NCBI GenBank assembly: GCA_028688995.1
Contig: JAQTXB010000011.1
Location: forward strand, 1 to 64,000
From: Aliarcobacter sp.
Lineage (GTDB): Bacteria; Campylobacterota; Campylobacteria; Campylobacterales; Arcobacteraceae
Direction: 5' to 3'
DNA: 64,000 bases
Shown here: positions 8,833-17,114 of the stretch, piece after piece
Numbering within the stretch: the stretch's first letter is position 1
Layout: the number at the start of each line of letters is the position of its first letter
Position numbers and translations under genes: made by a program
Notes under the pieces: generated by a model
The model's database searches: none
Seen by the model: only the letters and a program-made list of their open reading frames with translations
What the model was told of the DNA's origin: nothing

Positions 8833-9612
8833 ATGCTAAGAATTTTTTTTATTTTATTGCTTCCACTTTTGCTTTTCTCTAAAACACAAGTACTTACTTA
8901 TTTCCCTTTAGAGACTCATCTTTTAAATAAAATAGCACAAAAAGAGATAAAAACAAGGGAAATAACAAGTAGATATTTGGAAACTTACACAGAATTACCT
9001 CCTTCAGAGATTTCAAGATTATCAAATTCTAGAATATTTTTTCATTTTGGTTTAGATGTTGAAAAAAAATATGCCAACGTTTTATTGGAACAAAATCCTA
9101 ATTTAATAGTTATAGATATTTCTTTAAATGTTAATAAGATAGATAACAATCCATATATTTGGACAGATCCATTAAATTTAAGAGTTGTTGCAAAAAATAT
9201 TTATGATGCTTTTGTAAAATATGACAAAAATAATGAAGCTTATTACAAAGAAAATTATGAAAAGTTTCTTGATGAAGTAGACCAAACATTTTTAAGAATT
9301 AAACAAAAATTAAATAGTTGTGATACTCAATATGTTTATGTATTTGATAACTATTGGGACTACTTTGCAAAAAGATTTGGAATAGTTACAAATAAAAGAG
9401 AAAAAAGAATTCTAAATATTTCAGAAATCCCACAATTGAATGCATTTACAAAAGATAAAAATATAAAGAAATTATTATTTTCTAGAAATAACAATCATGA
9501 GTATATACTTTCTTTAACAAACAATTTAAATATCACTGCAGTTGAAGATGATATTTTCAATAATACTTGGCAATTAAATCTTCTCAATTTAACTCAAAAT
9601 TTAGCTAATTAG
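8833..9612 (+). CDS. TroA/ZnuA-fold periplasmic protein lacking usual metal ligands
   Basis: A 259-residue protein with a cleaved-type signal peptide (about 1-17, ending LFSKT) and the sequence pattern of cluster A-I metal-binding proteins. These include YFPLETHLLNKI, SRIFFHFGLDVEKK, NPYIWTDPLN and the backbone-helix region after residue 120. In ZnuA or TroA the metal is held by three histidines plus an acidic residue. Here the usual His before IW is Tyr108, the FH of the third site is FDNYWDY, and there is no His-rich loop. It may bind something other than Zn or Mn, or serve a structural role. No ABC permease or ATPase gene is adjacent; aspS is upstream and the Cache-CheW gene downstream. 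Confidence 0.7.
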   Translation: MLRIFFILLLPLLLFSKTQVLTYFPLETHLLNKIAQKEIKTREITSRYLETYTELPPSEISRLSNSRIFFHFGLDVEKKYANVLLEQNPNLIVIDISLNVNKIDNNPYIWTDPLNLRVVAKNIYDAFVKYDKNNEAYYKENYEKFLDEVDQTFLRIKQKLNSCDTQYVYVFDNYWDYFAKRFGIVTNKREKRILNISEIPQLNAFTKDKNIKKLLFSRNNNHEYILSLTNNLNITAVEDDIFNNTWQLNLLNLTQNLAN

Positions 9613-9647
9613 TCTCCAAAAAAATTATATTTATTAAATGTATAATT

Positions 9648-9665
9648 TTTATACATCTGTATAAA
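9648..9665. promoter_or_regulatory. TTTATAC-N4-GTATAAA palindrome before Cache-CheW gene
   Basis: A perfect 7-bp inverted repeat with a 4-bp spacer (ATCT), 58 bp before the ATG at 9724. The same pattern with the same spacer length occurs at 26767-26784 and, with 5-bp arms, at 30118-30131, each time before a sensory gene. It could be an operator. As it also lies after the TroA-like gene, a weak terminator role cannot be excluded at this copy. Confidence 0.45.
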
Positions 9666-9723
9666 GATGATTTATTTTTTAAGCTATATAATTTTACTAA
9701 TATTAAAGGTTTAGGAAATAATT

Positions 9724-12309
9724 ATGTTAAAAGATATAGTAAATTATAAGGGTATAAATATTAAAAAAGAGCTATATCCCATTATTAAATATATTGAAGA
9801 TGTTGATAAATATAAAGATGAATTAGGAACATTAAACTCTTCATGGGATATGTTAGCATTGTTGGGACAACTTGGTGATATAAATATAGATATAGGAAAA
9901 ACAAAAGAGAATTTTTTAAATTTAACTTCAACTTTATTAAATCACTTAAGTGAACAACAAATAAAAAAAGTAACCCAAGAGATGAAATTTAAAGCTCAAG
10001 TTGCTATTGATGTACTAATTAGAAACCTTTTTGAAAGAACAGCTGATATTGGTTTTTTAGCAACGGATAATGATATTAGAACTTTTATACAAAGTTATGT
10101 TTCAAAATATAATGATGAAAGTTTAATCTTACGAGAAAATATTCAAAAAAGATTTAAAGAGTATGTTTCTAAATACTCTGTTTATTTTGATGTTGTTTTA
10201 CTTGATAATCATGGGAAAATTCTGGTTAGATTAAATGATGATATAAAAGTTGAAAAAGTTGATGTTTCATTTGTTCAAAAAGTATTAAATTCTAATGAAG
10301 ATTTTGTTGAAACATATAAATATCATGATTTTGTTCCTCAATATAAAAAATCATTAGTTTATTCTTATAAAGTTACAAAAACAAATGACTCAACTTCAGA
10401 TAATTTAGGAGTTTTAGCTCTTTGTTTTAGATTTACAGATGAGATGAATGGAATTTTTAATAATTTAGTCGATACAAAAAATAAAGAGTGTCTTACAATT
10501 TTAGATGAAGATGGTTTTGTAATAGCAAGTAGCGATAAAGACCATATAAATTTAGGGGTAAAATTACCAATAATTTTAAATGAGAATTATAAAATTATAT
10601 CATTTGCAGGTCGTGATTATTTAGCAAAAACTTGTAAAACAAATGGTTATCAAGGATTTCATGGACTTAAATGGTATGGACATATAATGATTCCTTTAGA
10701 TTATGCTTTTTTAAGTGATGAGTTAAATTCTTCAACTGTTGATTTTAATATTATTAATTCTATGATGGATAATGAACAACATTTTTCAAAAGAGTTAAAA
10801 GAAGTTTTTTATAAAAGTAAAACTATACAAGATAATTTAGGTCGAGTAATTTGGAATGGAAATATTGCTCAAAGTAAACTAAATTCTGTAAATAGAGAGT
10901 TCTCTAAATCTTTATTAAATGAGATTGGAGTTACTGGAAATAAAGCAAATTCATCACTTAGTAATCTTAATCAAACAATTATCTCTTCTATTTTAAAAGA
11001 TAGTGAATTTTTATCTTCACTTGCAATTGATATTATGGATAGAAATTTATATGAAAGAGCGAATGATTGTAGATGGTGGGCAATAACATCATATTTTAGA
11101 GAGGCTTTTGATGATTATAATAGCTTAGCATATAAAAAAGAAGAGATAAGAAGCATCTTACACTATATAAATGGTTTATATACAGTGTATACAAATATTT
11201 TAGTTTTTGATAAAAATGGAAAGGTAATAGAAGTATCAAATAGAAATTATGAATATTTAGTTGGAAAAATCCTAACACAAGAGTGGGTAGGAAAAACTTT
11301 AATGTTAAGTGATACTTCAAAATATTGTGTTTCAAAATTTGAAAAAACTCCATTGTATGACAATGAACCAACATATATTTATAGTAGTGCAATTAGATCT
11401 TTAAAAGATGAACGAGTTGTAACAGGTGGAATTGCAGTTATATTTGATTCAACTCCTCAATTTAATGCAATGCTTGATGAGAGTTTACCAAGAGATGTGG
11501 AAGGAAATAAAATACCTGGAATTTTTGCACTTTTTACAAATAAAGATAAACAAATTATTTCATCTACAGATGATAATTTTCCAGTAGATTCATATTTAAA
11601 TATTGATGATAAATTTTTTACTCTGAAAAATGCTCAACAAAAAAGCCAAATAATTGAGTTTAATAACAATTATTATGCTGTTGCTGTTAAATGTTCAAAT
11701 GGATATAGAGAGTATAAAAGTAGGGTAGATGATTATAAAAATGATGTTTTATGTTTTGTATTTATTTATATAGGTAAAAAAGATTGTAATGTCTTTTTAG
11801 ATAGTTCGAAATCTAAATTTTCTACAACAATAAAATCAAAATTCACTGATACAAGTGTAGAGTTAGCAACTTTCTATCTAGGTAAGAAGTTTTTAGCAGT
11901 AAATGCTAAAAATATAATCGAATCAATTGGAATTGAAGAGTTACAAGCATCTATCGATATGGATAAAAAGAATCATTTTAAAGGAATGGTTTTACATAAA
12001 GATAAATTAGTTGCAGTGTTAGATATTAGAGATTTTGTAAATGAAGAGATTACTGATGAAAAACTAACTAATATTATTTTAGTTGAATATGACAAAGACA
12101 ATATTGAACATTGTGTGGGAATTTTGGTCTCTTCTTTAGAAACTGTAAGTGTAGTAGAAGAAAAATCAATCCAACATATTCAAAATCATTTCTTAGGAAG
12201 TGGAACTTTAGTTGAAAGTATAGTTGATATAAATGATTTAGAAGTTTCAAAAGTTGCAATGGTTTTAGATATTAAAAAAATAGATGAGAATCTAACAAAA
12301 AGGATTTAA
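9724..12309 (+). CDS. Soluble protein with duplicated Cache-type module and CheW domain
   Basis: An 861-residue protein with no convincing membrane segment or signal peptide. It contains an internal duplication of about 340 residues: RNLFERTADIGFLA at 100-113 and RNLYERANDCRWWA at 440-453. Each is followed by a region that reads like a Cache ligand-binding fold (VVLLDNHGKILVRLN, then TILDEDGFVIASS in the first copy; ILVFDKNGKVIEVSN in the second). The last 160 residues resemble CheW (ATFYLGKKFLAVNAKNI, FKGMVLHKDKLVAVLDIR). CheW joins chemoreceptors to CheA, so this protein could feed a cytoplasmic signal directly into the array without being an MCP. It stands alone with its own RBS (AGGAAA) and a palindrome upstream. 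Confidence 0.75.
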   Translation: MLKDIVNYKGINIKKELYPIIKYIEDVDKYKDELGTLNSSWDMLALLGQLGDINIDIGKTKENFLNLTSTLLNHLSEQQIKKVTQEMKFKAQVAIDVLIRNLFERTADIGFLATDNDIRTFIQSYVSKYNDESLILRENIQKRFKEYVSKYSVYFDVVLLDNHGKILVRLNDDIKVEKVDVSFVQKVLNSNEDFVETYKYHDFVPQYKKSLVYSYKVTKTNDSTSDNLGVLALCFRFTDEMNGIFNNLVDTKNKECLTILDEDGFVIASSDKDHINLGVKLPIILNENYKIISFAGRDYLAKTCKTNGYQGFHGLKWYGHIMIPLDYAFLSDELNSSTVDFNIINSMMDNEQHFSKELKEVFYKSKTIQDNLGRVIWNGNIAQSKLNSVNREFSKSLLNEIGVTGNKANSSLSNLNQTIISSILKDSEFLSSLAIDIMDRNLYERANDCRWWAITSYFREAFDDYNSLAYKKEEIRSILHYINGLYTVYTNILVFDKNGKVIEVSNRNYEYLVGKILTQEWVGKTLMLSDTSKYCVSKFEKTPLYDNEPTYIYSSAIRSLKDERVVTGGIAVIFDSTPQFNAMLDESLPRDVEGNKIPGIFALFTNKDKQIISSTDDNFPVDSYLNIDDKFFTLKNAQQKSQIIEFNNNYYAVAVKCSNGYREYKSRVDDYKNDVLCFVFIYIGKKDCNVFLDSSKSKFSTTIKSKFTDTSVELATFYLGKKFLAVNAKNIIESIGIEELQASIDMDKKNHFKGMVLHKDKLVAVLDIRDFVNEEITDEKLTNIILVEYDKDNIEHCVGILVSSLETVSVVEEKSIQHIQNHFLGSGTLVESIVDINDLEVSKVAMVLDIKKIDENLTKRI

Positions 12310-12382
12310 TTTTTTCTAATAGTAGGGGTTAAAATATATTTGGGCACAATACGAAAAAACTAATATATTTTAAAGAAGAAAA

Positions 12383-14149
12383 ATGAGTAATATTAATAAA
12401 CCAAATAAATTTTTACCTACAACTAAAGAAGAGATGAAACAAAGAGGTTGGGATGAACTTGATGTTGTTCTTATAACGGGAGATGCTTATATAGATTCTC
12501 CATTTATGGGAATTGCAGTTGTTGGAAGAATCCTTGAAGATATAGGATTAAGGGTTGGAATAATCGGACAACCTGATGTTAATAGTGATATTGATATAAA
12601 AAGAATGGGTGAGCCTAAACTTTTTTGGGGAGTAAGTGGTGGAAGTATTGATTCAATGGTTTCAAACTACACAGCAACAAAAAAATTCAGAAACAGCGAT
12701 GATTACACGCCTGGTGGTCAAAATAACAAAAGACCAGATAGAGCAACTTTAGTTTATACAAATCTAATAAGAAGATACTTTAAAAATACAGTTCCTATTG
12801 TTCTTGGTGGAATTGAGGCAAGTTTAAGACGACTTACTCACTATGATTATTGGACAAATAAATTAAGAAAACCAATATTATTTGATACAAAAGCAGATTA
12901 TATGGTTTATGGAATGGGTGAACAAGCTATTATTGATTTGGGAAATTACCTAAAAGAGGGAAAAGACCCAAGAACTATACGAGGACTTTGTTATATTTCA
13001 AAGGAAGCTCCAACAGAAGAATCATTTTTAGAAATACCATCACATCAAGCATGTTTAGATGATAAAGAGAAATATATTGACCTTTTCAAAGCTTTTTATG
13101 ATAATAATGATCCTATTTATTCAAAAGGTTTATATCAAGAAGTTGATGGCAGATTTTTAATTCAAAATCCACCAAGCCGACATATGGAAGAGGAAGAGAT
13201 GGATAAAATTGCTTCTTTCCCATATCAAAGAGATGCTCACCCATATAATGCAAAAGATGGAAAAGTTAAATGTCTTGAAACTATTAAGTTTTCAATTATG
13301 ACACATCATGGATGTTGGGGAGAGTGTAATTTTTGCGCAATTGCAGCTCATCAAGGTCGAACTATTAGAACAAGAAGTGAAAAAAATATTTTAGCTGAAG
13401 CAAAACACTTTACAACAATGAAAGATTTTAAAGGAATTATTTCAGATGTTGGTGGACCAACAGCAAATATGTATGGTTATGAGTGTGTTAAAAAGATGAA
13501 TTTAGGAACTTGTATAGAAAACAAAAGATGTGTAGATGCCCATAGACTTTGTCGAACTATGAAAGTTGACCACAGTAGAAACATACAACTTTTAAAAGAT
13601 ATTAGAGCAGTTCCTGGTATTAAAAAAGCATTCGTGGCTTCTGGTGTTAGATATGATTTAATCACAGCAGATAAAAAACATGGATATGAGTATTTAAAAG
13701 AGATGGTAAATCATCATATTTCAGGTCAAATGAAAGTTGCTCCTGAACATACAAACGATGAAGTTTTACATCATATGGGAAAACCAGGGAAACAAACACT
13801 GATTGATTTTAAAGCTATGTATGACAGACTTAATAAAGAGTCAGGTAAACAACAGTTTTTAACATATTATTTGATTGCAGCCCATCCTGGATGCGAAGAA
13901 AAGCACATGCATGAGTTAAAACAATTTACAACCCATGAATTAAAAATGAATCCTGAACAAGCTCAGGTTTTTACACCAACTCCTGGGACTTATTCCGCGG
14001 TAATGTATTACACAGAACTTGACCCATTTACAAAAAAGAAAATATTTGTTGAAAAAGACCAAAGAAGAAAAGAGAAACAAAAAGAGATTGTTGTGGCAAA
14101 AACATTTTTTGGTGGGAAAAAGAAATCAGGTTCAGGAATGCAAGGCTAA
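12383..14149 (+). CDS. ygiQ: YgiQ-family radical SAM protein (UPF0313)
   Basis: A 588-residue protein with the YgiQ arrangement. The N-terminal domain (LITGDAYIDSPFMGIAVVGRILED) is followed by the central radical SAM core with CxxxCxxC in HHGCWGECNFCAIAAHQG. A cysteine-rich insert (GTCIENKRCVDAHRLC) and a lysine-rich C-terminal tail follow. The cluster cleaves S-adenosylmethionine to a 5'-deoxyadenosyl radical; the substrate of this family is not established. The length is slightly less than that of the E. coli protein. It is transcribed towards adk, with a strong bidirectional terminator between them. Confidence 0.88.
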   Translation: MSNINKPNKFLPTTKEEMKQRGWDELDVVLITGDAYIDSPFMGIAVVGRILEDIGLRVGIIGQPDVNSDIDIKRMGEPKLFWGVSGGSIDSMVSNYTATKKFRNSDDYTPGGQNNKRPDRATLVYTNLIRRYFKNTVPIVLGGIEASLRRLTHYDYWTNKLRKPILFDTKADYMVYGMGEQAIIDLGNYLKEGKDPRTIRGLCYISKEAPTEESFLEIPSHQACLDDKEKYIDLFKAFYDNNDPIYSKGLYQEVDGRFLIQNPPSRHMEEEEMDKIASFPYQRDAHPYNAKDGKVKCLETIKFSIMTHHGCWGECNFCAIAAHQGRTIRTRSEKNILAEAKHFTTMKDFKGIISDVGGPTANMYGYECVKKMNLGTCIENKRCVDAHRLCRTMKVDHSRNIQLLKDIRAVPGIKKAFVASGVRYDLITADKKHGYEYLKEMVNHHISGQMKVAPEHTNDEVLHHMGKPGKQTLIDFKAMYDRLNKESGKQQFLTYYLIAAHPGCEEKHMHELKQFTTHELKMNPEQAQVFTPTPGTYSAVMYYTELDPFTKKKIFVEKDQRRKEKQKEIVVAKTFFGGKKKSGSGMQG

Positions 14150-14170
14150 AGAGTTTTAGTAGTAGAGATA

Positions 14171-14206
14171 AAAAAAGGCAACTATTAAAAAATAGTTGCC
14201 TTTTTT
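14171..14206. terminator. Bidirectional intrinsic terminator between ygiQ and adk
   Basis: A perfect 16-bp stem (AAAAAAGGCAACTATT at 14171-14186, its complement at 14191-14206) with an AAAA loop. The GC-containing centre is flanked by A-runs on one side and T-runs on the other, so it can stop transcription from either side. It sits between two convergent genes, which fits. Confidence 0.9.
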
Positions 14207-14225
14207 ATTTTTGTAGAAATAGTTT

Positions 14226-14867
14226 TTATGCTAAAGCATTGAACATATCAGCTGTAACTTCTGAAACATCTTTTGTTCCATCAAGTTCCATAAATACACC
14301 CATTTTTGTATAAAAATCAATTAATGGTGCTGTTTGTGTGTGATAAGCATCAAGTCTGCTAATAACAGTTTCAGCGTTGTCATCTTTTCTGATAATTAAT
14401 TCACCACCACAGTAGTCACACTCATTTTCTTTTTTAGCTGGATTAAATTCAACATGGAAAGATGCTCCACATTTTGAACAAACTCTTCTTCCTGTAATTC
14501 TTCCAACGATTAATTCATCAGGAACATTTAAAGAGATTACTTTATCTAAAGAGATACCCATATTTTTCATTAGTTCATTTAAAGCCTCAGCTTGAGCTAA
14601 AGTTCTTGGAAAACCATCAAGAATGAAACCATCTTTACAGTCAGACTCAGCTAATCTATCTTTAATAATACCAATAATAGTTGAATCAGGAACTAATTTT
14701 CCCTCATCCATGAATTTTTTTGCTTCCATTCCCATATCTGTTTTATCAACAATAGCAGCTCTTAAAATATCACCAGTTGAAATTTGTGGAATGTTATATT
14801 TTTCAATTAAAAACTTTGCTTGTGTTCCTTTACCAGCACCAGGTGCTCCAAATAGCATTAAATTCAT
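14226..14867 (-). CDS. adk: Adenylate kinase, long form with zinc-type LID
   Basis: A 213-residue adenylate kinase that converts AMP and ATP to two ADP. It shows the P-loop GAPGAGKGTQ (residues 7-16), STGDILR, DGFPRTLAQAE, and a full LID (about 120-160) with four cysteines (CSKCG and CDYCG) that should hold a zinc ion. The zinc LID is common in Gram-positive and some other bacteria. Campylobacter has a shorter enzyme instead, which is present next door at 14999 on the other strand. This long copy may therefore be an acquisition. Its start is 131 bp from that of the neighbour, with divergent promoters between. Confidence 0.93.
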   Translation of the reverse strand: MNLMLFGAPGAGKGTQAKFLIEKYNIPQISTGDILRAAIVDKTDMGMEAKKFMDEGKLVPDSTIIGIIKDRLAESDCKDGFILDGFPRTLAQAEALNELMKNMGISLDKVISLNVPDELIVGRITGRRVCSKCGASFHVEFNPAKKENECDYCGGELIIRKDDNAETVISRLDAYHTQTAPLIDFYTKMGVFMELDGTKDVSEVTADMFNALA

Positions 14868-14998
14868 ATTTCGTTTCCTTAGTTTTTTGCGTATTGTATA
14901 TAAAAAGGTTTTAATAACACATAAGGTTCAAATACTACATAAAGAATTTAAATGATTTTTGATACAATTGCCCCTTGTAAATTCAACTAAGGGCATAA

Positions 14999-15568
14999 AT
15001 GAAAAAATTATTTCTAATTATTGGAGCACCTGGAAGCGGTAAAACCACGGATGCAGAATTAATTGCTGTAAGACATAATAATATTACTCACTATTCAACT
15101 GGAGATATGTTTAGAGCTGAAGTTTCAAGTGGAAGCCAAAGAGGTCAAATAATTGAAACCTTTATAAGTGCTGGTAATATCGTACCAATTGATATTGCAA
15201 TTGAGACAATTTTAGGAGCTATTAAAAGAGCTTCAACTGATATTGTAATTATTGATGGCTATCCAAGAAGTATTGAACAAATGGTTGAATTAGATAAATA
15301 TTTAGTAAATGAGAGTGAAGTAAAATTAATAAACTGTATTGAAGTTGTAGTTTCTGAAGAAGTTGCACGGGATAGAGTTTTAGGGCGAGCAAGAGGTACT
15401 GATGATAGTGTTGAAGTATTCAACAATAGAATGAGAGTTTATGCAGAACCATTGGCGCAAATTCAAGAGTTTTACACAGCAAAAAATTTATTAAAAAAAA
15501 TAGATGGTGAAAGAACAATTGAAAAAATTGTAACTGAAATGGATGAATATATCCAATCGAAAATCTAA
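14999..15568 (+). CDS. adk: Adenylate kinase, short Campylobacter-type form
   Basis: A 189-residue NMP kinase with P-loop GAPGSGKTT (about 8-16), [25 protein letters not shown] and a short lid ([11 protein letters not shown]). It is very close in pattern to the adenylate kinase annotated in Campylobacter jejuni, which likewise lacks a zinc LID. It is thus probably the ancestral housekeeping enzyme of this lineage. The RBS AAGGG (14989-14993) can pair with CCCCTT about 12 bp upstream, so start access may be modulated. The CinA-like gene follows after 3 bp. Confidence 0.85.
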   Translation: MKKLFLIIGAPGSGKTTDAELIAVRHNNITHYSTGDMFRAEVSSGSQRGQIIETFISAGNIVPIDIAIETILGAIKRASTDIVIIDGYPRSIEQMVELDKYLVNESEVKLINCIEVVVSEEVARDRVLGRARGTDDSVEVFNNRMRVYAEPLAQIQEFYTAKNLLKKIDGERTIEKIVTEMDEYIQSKI

Positions 15569-15571
15569 GTT

Positions 15572-16333
15572 ATGTGTGAGAAAAAAGTAAATTTCTACTC
15601 AGTTATAATAGGAACTGAACTTTTAAATGGGCGTCGAAGTGACGCTCATTTTGCTTTTTTGAACCAACAACTTTTAAGTCGAGGTTGGGAACAAAAAGCC
15701 TCTTTTGTAATAGGTGATGACACCAAACTCATGTTAGATGTTTTTAATCTAATAAAATCTGACCCAAATTCTGTAATGTTTAGTTTTGGAGGAATTGGCG
15801 CAACTCCCGATGATTATACAAGAGAGGTTGCTGCAAAGGCTTTTACTAATGGTAACTTAGAGTTTCATAAAGAAGCAAAAAATAGAATCATAAATCAGTT
15901 TGGTTCTGAAGCTTATCCCCACAGAATAAATATGGCATATCTGCCAATAAACGCAAAACTTCTTAAAAATGTTGTAAATAATGTAGCAGGATTTTATCTA
16001 GAAGATAGATTTTTCTTTACACCAGGATTTCCATCAATGAGCCAAGCAATGGTTGTAGAAGCTTTAGATAAACATTATTCTAAATCAAATCTTGAAAAAT
16101 ATAGAAATACTATGACTATAGAAACAAGTGAAAATGATTTGATTGATACTATGAAAAAGATTCCTTCACATCTTGATTTTTCTTCATTACCTAAAATAAT
16201 AGGAGATAAAAGAAAAGTTGTAATTAGTCTTGCTGGATATAATAAAGATGAGGTTGATAAATATTTTCAACTATTTATTGAGTTTTGTGAAAAGAATAAA
16301 AAAGATTTTATTTTAAAAGATATAAGTAAATAA
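15572..16333 (+). CDS. Molybdopterin-binding / CinA N-terminal-like protein
   Basis: A 253-residue protein with the MoCF-like fold seen at the N-terminus of CinA. It has VIIGTELLNGRRSDAHFAFLNQQL near the start, MFSFGGIGATPDDYTREV at about 70-90, and FFTPGFPSM near 150. The typical C-terminal nicotinamide-mononucleotide deamidase domain of CinA is absent, so this is the stand-alone form, and its substrate is not known. It starts 3 bp after the short adk and probably shares its transcript. It ends 79 bp before the defence operon, where an AT-rich gap with no clear terminator lies. Confidence 0.8.
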   Translation: MCEKKVNFYSVIIGTELLNGRRSDAHFAFLNQQLLSRGWEQKASFVIGDDTKLMLDVFNLIKSDPNSVMFSFGGIGATPDDYTREVAAKAFTNGNLEFHKEAKNRIINQFGSEAYPHRINMAYLPINAKLLKNVVNNVAGFYLEDRFFFTPGFPSMSQAMVVEALDKHYSKSNLEKYRNTMTIETSENDLIDTMKKIPSHLDFSSLPKIIGDKRKVVISLAGYNKDEVDKYFQLFIEFCEKNKKDFILKDISK

Positions 16334-16412
16334 ATAATTTATCTTATTAAAAAATTATTATTTTATAAAGTTTTAAATTGTAGAATAATAATAATTTTTA
16401 ATAGGAATAAAT

Positions 16413-17114
16413 TTGGATAAAATTTTTCAAAATTTAGGTGAAAGATTCACTAATTTTTTTACTCGTTCTGTCGCTCCCTCTTCAATCTTTTTTGTATTAC
16501 TTTTTTTCAATGATAAATTTTATAATTGTAGTAATATTTATAATGAGTTCATTAAATGCATAACCCAAATAAAAGATATAAATCAAATATTTTTATATGT
16601 AGTATTGACTATCATATTTTTAGCTTATGGTTATACAAATCAAATATTTTCTCAAATATTAGATAATTTAATTAAGAAAAATTATGAGTTTGATTTATCA
16701 TCTAAAAGTCATAAACAATATAAATCTTTAAGAGAAAATGTTAAAGAAAAATTATCAACTTCTGAAAAAGAAATTTTTGAAGTTATTGATTTTCATGATT
16801 ATAATGCTTATCAAGTTTTAGGAAAAGTCTTAAACAATAATACCTCTTATGTTGATGATATAAAAAATATTCATACTTTATTTATTGCAATTTCTTTAAA
16901 TACAATTTTACTTTTTACATATTTTCATAATGAACTTTTACCTTTATTGATAATAGTGATTCCTATATTTTTGGGAATTGAACATCTTTATTCTAAAACT
17001 AGATATATGGCTAGAAATAAAAGAATGTATATAAATTATTTATTAACTAAAGATAAAAAGAAAAATGAAAAAGAGATAAAAATAAAATCAATAAAGGTAG
17101 AAGTAGATGAATAA
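16413..17114 (+). CDS. Membrane protein of the RADAR-type operon
   Basis: A 233-residue protein of no family I can name. Hydrophobic segments lie at about 22-32 (SSIFFVLLFF), 57-75 (FLYVVLTIIFLAYGY), and a paired stretch at 153-192 (LFIAISLNTILLF and LLIIVIPIFLGI). Between them is a charged cytoplasmic-looking region (about 85-135), and the tail is rich in lysine. The start is TTG (16413) preceded by AGGAAT. Its end overlaps the start of the ATPase gene by 8 bp, so the two should be translated together. Published RADAR loci sometimes carry a membrane protein (SLATT or Csx27 type). This one fits that place in the operon, but I cannot confirm it belongs to either type. Confidence 0.65.
   Translation: MDKIFQNLGERFTNFFTRSVAPSSIFFVLLFFNDKFYNCSNIYNEFIKCITQIKDINQIFLYVVLTIIFLAYGYTNQIFSQILDNLIKKNYEFDLSSKSHKQYKSLRENVKEKLSTSEKEIFEVIDFHDYNAYQVLGKVLNNNTSYVDDIKNIHTLFIAISLNTILLFTYFHNELLPLLIIVIPIFLGIEHLYSKTRYMARNKRMYINYLLTKDKKKNEKEIKIKSIKVEVDE

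Noticed and set aside
11178-11195. TATAC-AGT-GTATA inverted repeat resembling the shared palindrome
   Set aside because: It lies inside the Cache-CheW coding region and has a 3-bp spacer, unlike the three intergenic copies.
14623-14955. Long plus-strand open frame across adk
   Set aside because: It is antisense to a clear adenylate kinase and has no recognisable protein features or RBS.
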